DNA of 64,000 nucleotides from Roseococcus suduntuyensis (GTDB lineage: Bacteria > Pseudomonadota > Alphaproteobacteria > Acetobacterales > Acetobacteraceae): NCBI RefSeq assembly GCF_014196305.1, contig NZ_JACIDJ010000003.1:62001-126000 (forward strand). The letters are read 5' to 3'. Numbering within the stretch: position 1 is the first letter of the stretch; the number at the start of each line of letters is the position of its first letter. The notes under the pieces are model-generated. The model had not been told where the DNA came from. It worked only from the letters and a program-made list of their open reading frames with translations, and ran no database searches. This document shows positions 54,594 through 62,888 of this stretch, piece by piece. The position numbers and the translations under genes are program-made.

Positions 54594-55889
54594 ATGCTGG
54601 CTGCACGCAAGATCTTCCACCTGCACATCTCGAAATGCGGCGGCACGGCGCTGAACGCCGCGCTCGACTCCGAAACCCATGCCGAGCGCGCGCGTCCGCC
54701 CGCCGAGTTCGGGCAGCGCCTGCGCGACCGCGGCATCGCCCATGCCGACATCGCCGCCCTGCAGGACCCCGCCTTGCGCCCCACCCTCGCCGAGGCCGCG
54801 CGCGAGAGCATCGCCTGGTTCGACGTGCTGCACGGCCATGTGGACATCGCCCCCTGGCTGGACGCGGACGACCATGTCTTCACGGTGCTGCGCCGGGCCG
54901 ACCGGCGCGCCCTGTCGCAGTTCCAGGACTATCGCCGGCTGGCGCCGCACGACTACGCCCACAAGCCCGACGACTGGCGCCGGATGCACGAGGCCTGCCG
55001 CGAACTTCCCGACTTCGCCCGGCTGCGCGCCGCCTGCGGCGACGCCCTGCCCTTCCGCAGCATGTTCGAGGACCACCAGTGCCGCGCCCTGACGCAGCAC
55101 AGCGTCAGCGCGGAGGCCTTCGACGCCATGCCGCCGGAGGAGCGCGCCGCGCAGGCCTGGCGCACGCTGCAACACTACGGCGCCCGCATCGGCGTGCTGG
55201 AGGAGGTGGACCGGCTGCGCGGCGAGCTGGCGCGCGACATGGGCTGGTGCCCCCCCGCCCCGCTGGAGGTTCGCAACCGGACCGCGCCGGAGGAACATGG
55301 CGAGGCCGCGCGGGCCGCCGCCGCCGCGGTCACCACGGGCGACCGCCTCCTGCACGACCGCGCCGTGGCGGCGCTGCGCGCGGCCCCTGCCCGCGACTAC
55401 ACGCTCGCGGAGTTCGAGGCCGAGTTCGTCGCCGCGCGCCTGTCCGCGCTGGCGCCGATGCGGATCGGCGCGGAGCATGTCTTCGACATGAACATGCCGC
55501 TGGTCGGCCGGGGCCTGCACGGCCGCGACGCCGCCGGCAGTCGCGAGTGCTGCCGCTGGCTGGGTGCCGACCGCGACGCCCTGATCTACCTGCCGGTGCC
55601 GGGGCCGGGCGCGCGGCTGACGCTGCGCCTCTACAACAAGGGCTGGGTGGACCCTGGCCTGCGCGACCGGCTGACGGTGACGGTGGACGGCATGCCGGTG
55701 CGGAGCTGGTCCGAGCCGCGGCGCGAGGTGGCCGAGGCGATCTGCTTCCGCGCGGTCGCGCGGCGCGGCTGGGTGCGCATCGGGCTGCATGGCGAGCATG
55801 CGCTGACGGACACCGAGGCCGGCCGGCCCAGCGACGACGGCCGCCCCAAGATCTTCAACCTCTGGCGCTACAGCTACCAGGCCGACTGA
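54594..55889 (+). CDS. Sulfotransferase-like protein with extra C-terminal domain
   Basis: 431-aa protein. The N-terminus IFHLHISKCGGTALNAALDSE is the sulfotransferase phosphate loop, and VFTVLRRADRRALSQFQDY matches the downstream Arg/Ser 3'-phosphate region only loosely. Residues about 300-431 form a beta-rich domain with LTLRLYNKGWVDPGLRDRLTVTVDG and VRIGLHGEHAL that looks like a carbohydrate- or ligand-binding jelly roll; this joining is unusual. ATG at 54594. It stands upstream of the operon starting at 55974 in the same direction. Confidence 0.6.
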   Translation: MLAARKIFHLHISKCGGTALNAALDSETHAERARPPAEFGQRLRDRGIAHADIAALQDPALRPTLAEAARESIAWFDVLHGHVDIAPWLDADDHVFTVLRRADRRALSQFQDYRRLAPHDYAHKPDDWRRMHEACRELPDFARLRAACGDALPFRSMFEDHQCRALTQHSVSAEAFDAMPPEERAAQAWRTLQHYGARIGVLEEVDRLRGELARDMGWCPPAPLEVRNRTAPEEHGEAARAAAAAVTTGDRLLHDRAVAALRAAPARDYTLAEFEAEFVAARLSALAPMRIGAEHVFDMNMPLVGRGLHGRDAAGSRECCRWLGADRDALIYLPVPGPGARLTLRLYNKGWVDPGLRDRLTVTVDGMPVRSWSEPRREVAEAICFRAVARRGWVRIGLHGEHALTDTEAGRPSDDGRPKIFNLWRYSYQAD

Positions 55890-55973
55890 CGCCGAGGCCG
55901 CCCAACGGCCCGCTTCGCCAATATCCCTGGCGAAAAGCTTCTGGCATCCTTCAACTCTAAATAGTTTTTTGCC

Positions 55974-57434
55974 ATGCTTCTTCCTATGGAAACGACGGCG
56001 GGCGAAAACGGGGAGGCGGGGCAGCGGCCGCGATGCGGCTGCGTGGCCGCGATACCGCAGGATGAGCGCGCTCGCCTCCTGGCCAGGGCGCGGCAGGCAC
56101 ATGACGGCGGTGATCATGCGGCGGCGCTGCCCCTGTGGGACGAGGCCCTGCACCGCTGGCCGGAACATGCCGGCCGCGACGAGACCCTCGCCTTCGCCCG
56201 CCTGCTGCTTGCCTTCAACACGCCGCGCCGGCCGGAGGATGCGCTGGTCCCGCCGCACGCCGCCGGGGCCCTGGCCCGGCTGCACGCGCGCTGGCCGGAG
56301 GAGCCGCTGGGCTGGATCGGGCTCGCGAAGCTCGCCGAATGGCGCCTGGTCTGGCCCGAAGCCATGGGTCACTGGCAGGCGGTGTTCGAGCGGTTCGACG
56401 CCGTGGCCGAGCCGGGCTGGTACGAGCAGGCCATGACGGTGGCCTGGCTTGCCCATGCCGGTCCCGTCTTCAAGGCGCTCCGCGCCAGCCTGCGCCAGCG
56501 CTGGCCGGATCACGAAACCTGGTGGGACCAGCGCGCCTATGGCCGCCGCGGCAGCGCCGGCGGCAGCCCCACGCCCGCCGGGCCGCCAAGCCTGCGGGAC
56601 GTGGAGAATCTTCTCCGCTTCAGCACGCCCTCCGAGGCGAAGCGGGTGCTGGAGACGCTCCCCGCGCTCGATCGGGAGAGCGCCACCGGCCGCGCCTGCG
56701 CCCACATCATCCGCACCCTGGAGCACAGCGGCCTGCTGGAGGACCTCGAGGCCGGGGGCGCGGAACCCGCGCGGCCCGGCACCACCCTGGTCTGGCGCAA
56801 CCCCGCCGGCGGCGACCGGGCGCTGATCGTCTTCTCCGGCGGCGCGCGGGGCTATTGGCTGCTGCTCGACGAATTGCACCGCGTGCTGCGCGGCTGCGGC
56901 GTGCACCTGATCTATCTGAGGGGCCTTGGCGCCAGCTTCTACATGGCTGGCGATCCGGATCTCGGCATCGCGGACTATGCCGGCCTGCTCGACCTGCTGC
57001 GCGCGCAGGCCGCCGGGCTGGGTGCCACGCACCTTGCCTGCCTCGGCAATTCGGCCGGCGGCTACGCGGCGCTGCGCTATGCCCTCGACCTGGGGGCGGA
57101 AGGGGCGCTCGCCTTCAGCATGCTGACCAATCCGCAGACGCGGCATGACCCACAGTTCGCGCCGGCCATCAATGCCATCGCGCAGCGCAACCCCGGCCTC
57201 GTCTTCGACCTGGCGCAGGCCTATGCCGCGGCCGCGCGGCCCCCGCGCACCATCCTGTGCTTCGGTGAAGGCCATGAGACGGACCGCCGGGAGGCCGCGC
57301 GGATGCGGGGCATCCCCGGCGTGCGGCTGGTGGCGGCCGAGGGCCTGGCCGACCACGGCGCCATCCGCTGGTTCCTGCGGCGGGGCGAGGTGCCCGGCCT
57401 GGTCGCCTCCCTGTTCGAGGCGCCGCCGGCGTGA
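55974..57434 (+). CDS. TPR-like plus alpha/beta-hydrolase protein
   Basis: 486-aa protein. Residues 35-200 are helical repeats (LLARARQAHDGGDHAAALPLWDEAL, GWIGLAKLAEWRLVWPEAMGHW) of TPR type. Residues 265-486 resemble an alpha/beta-hydrolase with a Ser elbow CLGNSAGGYAALRYAL, a following FSMLTNPQT segment and a C-terminal His candidate in GLADHGAIRWF. It may be a thioesterase or deacylase. ATG at 55974; a second ATG is at 55986. Its TGA overlaps the ATPase gene by GTGA, tying it to the importer operon. Confidence 0.6.
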   Translation: MLLPMETTAGENGEAGQRPRCGCVAAIPQDERARLLARARQAHDGGDHAAALPLWDEALHRWPEHAGRDETLAFARLLLAFNTPRRPEDALVPPHAAGALARLHARWPEEPLGWIGLAKLAEWRLVWPEAMGHWQAVFERFDAVAEPGWYEQAMTVAWLAHAGPVFKALRASLRQRWPDHETWWDQRAYGRRGSAGGSPTPAGPPSLRDVENLLRFSTPSEAKRVLETLPALDRESATGRACAHIIRTLEHSGLLEDLEAGGAEPARPGTTLVWRNPAGGDRALIVFSGGARGYWLLLDELHRVLRGCGVHLIYLRGLGASFYMAGDPDLGIADYAGLLDLLRAQAAGLGATHLACLGNSAGGYAALRYALDLGAEGALAFSMLTNPQTRHDPQFAPAINAIAQRNPGLVFDLAQAYAAAARPPRTILCFGEGHETDRREAARMRGIPGVRLVAAEGLADHGAIRWFLRRGEVPGLVASLFEAPPA

Positions 57435-58198
57435 GGATCACGCTGCAGGGCATCGGGCTGGACTATCCCGGGCCGCGGGGCCCGCTGCGCGCCGTGGACG
57501 GGCTGGACCTGGAGGTGGCGCCCGGGGAGTTCCTGGGCCTGATCGGCCCCAGCGGCTGCGGCAAGTCCTCCCTGCTGGCGATGCTGGCCGGGCTGCGAGC
57601 GCCCAGCGCCGGCCGCATCGGCTTTCCCGGCTGGACCGGCCCCCGCCCGCCCCGCCGCCTGATGGCCTTCCAGGAACATGGGCTGCTGCCCTGGCTGAGC
57701 GTGCTGGACAATGTCGCCTTCGGCCTGGAGGCCCAGGGCATGCCGCGCGCCGCGCGCGAGGCCCGCGCCCATGCCATGCTGCGCCGCCTGGGGCTGGAGG
57801 GCTTCGCCACGTCGCGCCCGGACCAGCTCTCGGGCGGCATGCGCCAGCGCGCGGCCCTCGCCCGCCTCTTCGTCGCCGAGGCCGAGGCGATGCTGCTGGA
57901 CGAGCCCTTCTCCGCCCTCGACGCGCAGACCCGCGTGGTGCTGCAACAGGAGCTGCTGGACCTCTGGTCCGGCACCGGGCGCAGCGTGGTCTATGTCACC
58001 CATGACATCGAGGAGGCGCTGCTGCTCTGCGACCGCGTGGTGGTGCTCTCGGCGCGGCCGGGGCGGGTGATCGCGGACATCACGGTGCCCTTCCCCCGCC
58101 CGCGCCGCATCATGGGCCCACCCCCGCCGGAGGTCGCCGCCCTGCGCTGGCGGATCTGGGACATGCTGGCGCCCACCATCACGCCGCCGGCCGCCTGA
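57431..58198 (+). CDS. ABC importer ATPase (nitrate/sulfonate/taurine type)
   Basis: 255-aa nucleotide-binding subunit of an SsuB/TauB/NrtC-type importer. Walker A is GLIGPSGCGKSSLLAML, Q-loop AFQEHGLLPWLSVLDN, signature QLSGGMRQRAALARL, Walker B AMLLDEPFSALD and H-loop VVYVTHDIEEALLL. GTG start overlaps the hydrolase stop, and its TGA shares a base with the permease ATG. Substrate is set by the binding protein encoded downstream. Confidence 0.92.
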   Translation: MRITLQGIGLDYPGPRGPLRAVDGLDLEVAPGEFLGLIGPSGCGKSSLLAMLAGLRAPSAGRIGFPGWTGPRPPRRLMAFQEHGLLPWLSVLDNVAFGLEAQGMPRAAREARAHAMLRRLGLEGFATSRPDQLSGGMRQRAALARLFVAEAEAMLLDEPFSALDAQTRVVLQQELLDLWSGTGRSVVYVTHDIEEALLLCDRVVVLSARPGRVIADITVPFPRPRRIMGPPPPEVAALRWRIWDMLAPTITPPAA

Positions 58199-58899
58199 TG
58201 GCGCACCTGCTCGCCCTCCTCCTCGCCGCCGCGGCCTGGGAAGCCGCCGCGCGGGCCGGCTGGGTGGCCATGCTGCTCTTTCCCCCGCCTACGATCATCC
58301 TCGCCTGGCTGGTGGAGAGCCTGCGCAACGGCGAGATGGCCGAGAGCCTGATGGCGAGCGGGCAGCGCCTCGTGCTCGGCTTCGGCCTGGGGGCCGGGCT
58401 GGGCACGCTGGCCGGGCTCGCGATGGGCCTCGCCCCGCGCCTGCACCGTGCGCTCGACCCCGTGATCGCCGCCCTGCACCCGATGCCCAAGGTGGCGCTG
58501 CTGCCGCTGTTCCTGGTGCTGTTCGGCTTCAGCGAGAAGGCGCGGATGGTGCCGGTGGCGCTGGTCGCCTTCTTCCCCGCGGCCATCGCGGGCGCCGTCG
58601 CCGTCCGCGCCATTGATCCGCTGCTGTGGAATGTCGCACGCAACTATGGCGCGCCGCCCCTGATGGTACTGCGCCGCCTGGTGCTGCCGGGCGCCTGGCC
58701 GGTGCTGCGGGCGGGGCTCAGGCTGTCGCTCAACGCCGCGATCGTGGTGCTGATCTCGGTCGAGATGCTGAGCGGCAATGACGGGCTGGGCGCCGCGGTC
58801 TGGCAGTCCTGGCAGACCATGCGGGTAGAGCAGCTCTACGGCACGCTGCTGGTCCTGGCCATGCTCGGCCTTGTCTTCAACCGCTGTCTCGGCCGCTGA
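58198..58899 (+). CDS. ABC importer permease (SsuC/TauC type)
   Basis: 233-aa inner-membrane protein with about six hydrophobic segments, the binding-protein-dependent transport fold. The coupling (EAA) loop is visible as VARNYGAPPLMVLRRLVLPGAWPVLRAGLRLSL. PMPKVALLPLFLVLFGFSEKARMVPVALVAFFPAAIAGAVAV is typical of sulfonate/nitrate/taurine systems. Start shares a base with the ATPase stop. The short length omits an N-terminal helix seen in some relatives. Confidence 0.9.
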   Translation: MAHLLALLLAAAAWEAAARAGWVAMLLFPPPTIILAWLVESLRNGEMAESLMASGQRLVLGFGLGAGLGTLAGLAMGLAPRLHRALDPVIAALHPMPKVALLPLFLVLFGFSEKARMVPVALVAFFPAAIAGAVAVRAIDPLLWNVARNYGAPPLMVLRRLVLPGAWPVLRAGLRLSLNAAIVVLISVEMLSGNDGLGAAVWQSWQTMRVEQLYGTLLVLAMLGLVFNRCLGR

Positions 58900-58938
58900 G
58901 CGGGTGTGGCGGGCCGCCTTTTGGAAGGATCAGGTGAG

Positions 58939-59928
58939 ATGCTGAAGAGGCGAGGATGGACGCGGATCGCCCGCGTCGCGGCACGGGCCGGCCGGGTGCT
59001 CGGCCTGGCGCTGTGCCTCGCGGCGCTGCTGCCGGCCGCGCCGCGGGCGGAGCGGGTGAAGCTCGTGGTGCTGCCCTTCCTGTCGCAGGCGCCGATCTTC
59101 ATCGCGCTGGAGGAGGGCCTCTTTGCCCGCGAGGGCATCACGATCGAGCCGGTCGCCCTCTCCTCCTCCCATCTCGCCCTGCCGGGGCTGATGAGCGGGG
59201 ACCTGGACGCCGGCATCCCCCAGGCCTCACCCGCGCTGTTCAACGCGGTGGCGCGCGGCGGCCGCGCCCGGCTGGTGGCCTCCGGCGTGATGCTGGCGCC
59301 GGCCCCCTGTTCCTACGCCGCCTTCTACGGCACCGGGCTCACGCTCGCGGCGCTGACCTCGGGCGAGGCGCGTTCGCTGCGCGTCAGCGCCGACCCCAAC
59401 GCCTTCGAGGGCTTCCTGGTGGACCTGCTGCGGCAGCGGCGCGGCGCCGAGCGGCTGCAGGTGCAGTTCCGCGAGATGCCTGTGCCGGCGCAGCAGGCGG
59501 CGCTGGCCGCCGGCGCGCTGGACCTCGCCTTCCTCTCCGAGCCCTGGGTGGCGCGGCTCGATCAGGCCGGGGTGGGCCGCGTCGCCGTGGGGGCGGAGGA
59601 ATTGCTCCCGGGCGGCCAATTCACCGCGCTGATGTTCTCCGAGCGGATGCTGGCCGATGGCCAGGCGCTGGGCCGCCGCTTCCTGCGCGCCTACCGCGCC
59701 GCACTGGTCCGCTACAATGAGGGCAAGACGCCGCGCAACCTCGAAATCCTGGCGCGCGCCACCCGGCTTTCGCCCGAGCTGCTGGAGCGCGCCTGCTGGC
59801 CCAGCATGCCGGCCGATGGCGCGCTGAACCTGGACAGCCTGCTCGCCTATCAGGACTGGCTGCGGCAGCGGCGGCTGATTGACCGCGTGCTGGCGCCGTC
59901 CGACCTGGTGGCGGAGATCACGCCGTGA
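58939..59928 (+). CDS. ABC importer substrate-binding protein (SsuA/THI5-like)
   Basis: 329-aa periplasmic binding protein. The signal sequence VLGLALCLAALLPAAPRAERV precedes VKLVVLPFLSQAPIFIALEEGLFAREGITIEPVALSSSH, the NMT1/SsuA opening. It has ASPALFNAVARGGRARLVASG and LLVLSEPWVARLDQ-type features (DLAFLSEPWVARL). This family binds sulfonates, nitrate, pyrimidines or aromatic acids. ATG at 58939 after a GGTGAG site; a GTG at 58906 is possible. It overlaps the next gene by GTGA. Confidence 0.88.
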   Translation: MLKRRGWTRIARVAARAGRVLGLALCLAALLPAAPRAERVKLVVLPFLSQAPIFIALEEGLFAREGITIEPVALSSSHLALPGLMSGDLDAGIPQASPALFNAVARGGRARLVASGVMLAPAPCSYAAFYGTGLTLAALTSGEARSLRVSADPNAFEGFLVDLLRQRRGAERLQVQFREMPVPAQQAALAAGALDLAFLSEPWVARLDQAGVGRVAVGAEELLPGGQFTALMFSERMLADGQALGRRFLRAYRAALVRYNEGKTPRNLEILARATRLSPELLERACWPSMPADGALNLDSLLAYQDWLRQRRLIDRVLAPSDLVAEITP

Positions 59929-61739
59929 TCCCCTTCGAACGCGCCGAATTCGACGGCAAGATGCCCTTCGAACGCGCCGAGTTCGACGGCACGATCCCAG
60001 CCCGGCTGCGCCGGATCGTCGAGGCCCTGCCGGAGGCCGAGGCGCTGGTCGAGGACGGGCGCGCCCTGACCTATGCCGCGCTGGACGCCGAGACCGACCG
60101 CGCGGCCGCCTCCCTCGCCGACCTGCCGGCGGGCGGCGCGGTGGCCCTGGTCTTCGGCATCGGCACCGAGGCCGTCATCGCCCTGCTCGGCGCGCTGAAG
60201 GCCGGCGTGCCGGCCATGCCGATAGACCCGGCCGCCCCGCCCGAGGATGTCATGGGCCTCTTCGCACAGGTGGCGCGCATCGTCACCGCGCCGGCGCAGG
60301 AGGCCTGGTGCCGGGACCGCGCGGGCCAGGTGCCGGTGCAGGTCGGCACGGCCCATCCGGCCCCCGCCCAGGCTGCACGGACGCCGCGGCCGGAGGACCC
60401 GGCCATCATCTACCTCACCTCGGCCAGCACCGGGCCGGCCAAGGGCGTGGTCCGCACCCAGCGCTCGCTGTGCTGGCATGCCGGGCTGCAGACCCGCCAC
60501 CACGGCTATGCGCCGGGCGAGCGCATCGCGCACCTCTCCTCCTTCGCCTTCGCGGGCTCGATCCCGGCCATCCTCGGCGGGCTGCTGGCCGGCGCCACGG
60601 TGGAGGTCTTCGACAGCCGCCGCCACGGCCTGCTCGGCCTCGGGCGCTGGGCGGCGGAGCGGCGGATCACCGTGCTGCCGGTGACGCCCCCCGTGCTGCG
60701 TGACCTCGTCGAGGCGCGCATGCCCGAACGCCAGGCCTGGCAGCCGCGCCGCATCATCGTGGGCGGCGAGGTGCTGCGGCCGGAGGATGTCACGGCGCTG
60801 CGCGACCGCCTGGGCTGGGACTGCGCCGTGGTGAACCGCCTGGCCAGCAGCGAGGCGGGGATGATCGCCGAATGGGTGGTGGACCCCGCGGCCGTGCAGG
60901 GGCGAGAGGCGGTGCCGGTCGGCTGGCCGGTCGAGGACCGCCACGTCACCCTGGTGGACGAGCAGGGCGAGCCGGTGCCCCTGGGCGAGATCGGGGAGAT
61001 CGTCGTCTCCGGCGACTACACGGCCATCGGCTACTGGGGGCGCCCGGAGCTGACGGCCGAGCGTTTCCGCCCCGACCCCGATCGCCCGGGGTGTTTCCGC
61101 GTCTTCAGCGGCGATCTCGGCCGGCTGCACCCGGACGGGATGCTGGAGCATCTCGGCCGGGCCGACCACATGGTGAAGATCCGCGGCTACCGCGTGGAAC
61201 TGGCCGCCGTGGAGGCGGTGCTGTGCCGGCAGGAGGGCGTGGCGGAAGGCGTCGTGCAGGCCGTGCGGACGTCGGGCGGCGACATGCGCCTGGCCGCCTG
61301 GGTGCAGCCCGCGCCAGGCGTGGAGATCAATGGCCTTGCCCTGCGGCGGCGCCTCGCCTCGCAGCTGCCGGACTACATGCTGCCCTGGCGGGTCGGCGTC
61401 TTCGAGGCCCTGCCGCGCTCGGCCGGCAACAAGATCGCCCGGGGCCGGCTGCCGACGCTCAGCGGCACGCGCCCCGACGGCATGGCCCCGCCGGTGCCGA
61501 CGCGCGGCGAGACCGAGTGGCTGCTGGCCGAGATCTGGTGCGAGATCTTCGAGGTGGACGAGGTCGGCCGCGAGGATGACTTCTTCGAATTCGGCGGGGA
61601 TTCGCTCGACATGCTGCAGGTGGCCGCCGGGCTCTACGAGCGCCGCGCGGTGTTCATCACCGATTCCGACCTGCTGGAGCACCCCCGCCTGGCCGATATG
61701 GCCGCGGCGGTGGACCGCCTCACGGAAGACGCGGCCTGA
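59925..61739 (+). CDS. Stand-alone adenylation-thiolation (NRPS-like A-T) enzyme
   Basis: 604-aa two-domain enzyme that would activate a carboxylic or amino acid as AMP ester and load it on its own carrier. Core motifs: IIYLTSASTGPAKGVV (A3), NRLASSEAGMIAEW (A5), GDLGRLHPDGMLEHLGRADHMVKIRGYRVE (A7-A8) and NKIARGRLP (A10 Lys near 503). The carrier domain has DDFFEFGGDSLDMLQ, phosphopantetheine Ser at about 560. No condensation or thioesterase domain is fused. The N-terminus is a repeated 11-residue unit (59928-59993). GTG start overlaps the binding-protein stop; ATG at 59961 is an alternative. Confidence 0.85.
   Translation: MIPFERAEFDGKMPFERAEFDGTIPARLRRIVEALPEAEALVEDGRALTYAALDAETDRAAASLADLPAGGAVALVFGIGTEAVIALLGALKAGVPAMPIDPAAPPEDVMGLFAQVARIVTAPAQEAWCRDRAGQVPVQVGTAHPAPAQAARTPRPEDPAIIYLTSASTGPAKGVVRTQRSLCWHAGLQTRHHGYAPGERIAHLSSFAFAGSIPAILGGLLAGATVEVFDSRRHGLLGLGRWAAERRITVLPVTPPVLRDLVEARMPERQAWQPRRIIVGGEVLRPEDVTALRDRLGWDCAVVNRLASSEAGMIAEWVVDPAAVQGREAVPVGWPVEDRHVTLVDEQGEPVPLGEIGEIVVSGDYTAIGYWGRPELTAERFRPDPDRPGCFRVFSGDLGRLHPDGMLEHLGRADHMVKIRGYRVELAAVEAVLCRQEGVAEGVVQAVRTSGGDMRLAAWVQPAPGVEINGLALRRRLASQLPDYMLPWRVGVFEALPRSAGNKIARGRLPTLSGTRPDGMAPPVPTRGETEWLLAEIWCEIFEVDEVGREDDFFEFGGDSLDMLQVAAGLYERRAVFITDSDLLEHPRLADMAAAVDRLTEDAA
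59928..59993 (+). repeat. Two 33-bp direct repeats at the 5' end of the A-T enzyme gene
   Basis: Unit 1 (59928-59960) and unit 2 (59961-59993) encode (I/M)PFERAEFDG plus two variable residues; only a few bases differ. The units keep frame (11 codons). The second copy begins with ATG, giving an alternative start. Confidence 0.85.
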
Positions 61740-61750
61740 GGAGCCCGGCG

Positions 61751-62560
61751 ATGTATCCCCTCGAACCCCGCGCGGGCGAGATCGGCCGGCTGGCCGCGCA
61801 AGGCGCCTGGCTCACGGAGGAGGCCGAGGCGCTGCTCTCCTCCATCGGGGTCGGGCCGGGCTGGCGCTGCCTCGACCTCGCCTGCGGCCTGGGCGACGTG
61901 ACGCGGCTGATGGCGGCGCGGGCCGGCGCGCCAGGGCTGGTGGTCGGCCTGGACCTGGAGCGGCGCTTCCTCGACCACGCGCGCGCCGAGGCGGCGGGCG
62001 CGGTCGAGTACCTGGAGGCGGATGCCTGCCGCACGGGCCTGCCCGATGGCGGCTTCGACCTGGTGCATGGCCGCTTCCTCTTCGCCGGCGCGGCGCAGTT
62101 CGACCCGCTGCTCACGGAGGCCATCCGGCTGGCCCGCCCAGGGGGAACAATCGCGCTGCAGGAGCAGGACCTCTCCAGCATGGCCTGCTTCCCGCCGCAC
62201 CCCGCCTTCGCGCGGCTGAAGGGGATGCTCGGCGCGGGGCTGGAGCAGAGCGGCACCGGCCGCGGCGTCGCCCGGCGGCTGTTCGGCCTGCTGCGGCAGG
62301 CGGGGCTGCGCGAGCTGCGCTACCGCCCCTTCCTGGTGTCCTGCCAGGCGGGCGACCCGCAGGCCGCCTGGCTTCCGGACATCGTGGACTCGCTGCGCGG
62401 CCCGTTGCTGCGCGCCGGATTGACCGACGGCCCCGCCCTGGACGAGGCCATCGCCGCCTGCCGGTCGCACCTCAACGATCCGGGCACGACGGCGATCCTC
62501 TACACCGTGGTGCAGGTCTGGGGGCGCAAGCCCGCCGGGGCGGCGGTGGAGGCAGGGTAG
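61751..62560 (+). CDS. Class I SAM-dependent methyltransferase
   Basis: 269-aa Rossmann methyltransferase. The SAM motif is CLDLACGLGDVTRLMAARAG, with GLDLERRFLDHARAEAAGAVEYLEADACRTGLPDGGFDLVHGRFLF (motifs II-IV) and PGGTIALQEQD. The C-terminal half is Arg/Leu-rich and specific. It starts 11 nt after the A-T gene stop and is the last gene of the accessory operon, so it probably methylates the loaded or released product. Acceptor atom unknown. Confidence 0.88.
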   Translation: MYPLEPRAGEIGRLAAQGAWLTEEAEALLSSIGVGPGWRCLDLACGLGDVTRLMAARAGAPGLVVGLDLERRFLDHARAEAAGAVEYLEADACRTGLPDGGFDLVHGRFLFAGAAQFDPLLTEAIRLARPGGTIALQEQDLSSMACFPPHPAFARLKGMLGAGLEQSGTGRGVARRLFGLLRQAGLRELRYRPFLVSCQAGDPQAAWLPDIVDSLRGPLLRAGLTDGPALDEAIAACRSHLNDPGTTAILYTVVQVWGRKPAGAAVEAG

Positions 62561-62809
62561 CGCGCGCCCACGCGGCGTGACGAAGGGAAGGTCCAGGTTC
62601 GGGGCGAGCCGTCGCGAAAGGAAGTCCCGCCGGTCCGCAACCGCATGATGGCGGCGTCCCCCTCGAGCCACCCCCAGGGCCTGCAGCGGCGGCAGGCGGC
62701 TTCCGGCGAAACCCTCCGCGAGCCGGGTCATCTCCGCAAGCTCCTCCTCTTCCGGAGCGAGCGGCTTGCCCTCGCGCGGCAGGCCCTGGCCCCGGCACGG
62801 GAGGGACAT
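62561..62809 (-). pseudogene. Possible 5' remnant of a truncated gene
   Basis: ORF begins MSLPCRGQGLPREGKPLAPE and continues with acidic EEEELAEMTRLAEGFAG and basic GRRHHAVADRRDFLSRR parts that look protein-like and codon-biased. It would run on into the opposite strand of the methyltransferase gene without a stop. No ribosome-binding site was seen. The family is not recognised. It could be chance in GC-rich DNA. Confidence 0.3.
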
Positions 62810-62888
62810 TGGTGGCCGCCGCAGGTAGGATTGGTTAAGCGATCCATCCCAAGGGGATACGCGACACTCTTTCCCACGGAGCCCCGCC
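62561..62888. other. 328-bp gap without a confirmed gene
   Basis: The plus strand shows no plausible gene. The minus strand from an ATG at 62809 reads with good codon bias (LPREGKPLAPEEEELAEMTR, then FAGSRLPPLQALGVARGG) but has no stop until inside the methyltransferase gene, so a truncated gene remnant is possible. The right end contains the short leader of the next gene. Confidence 0.4.

Noticed and set aside
54567-57356. 929-aa minus-strand open frame across the sulfotransferase-like and hydrolase genes
   Set aside because: Antisense to two frames with recognisable motifs and in-frame operon overlaps; repetitive composition.
59925-61739. Full NRPS or PKS module
   Set aside because: Only adenylation and carrier domains are present; no condensation, ketosynthase or fused thioesterase motifs were seen.
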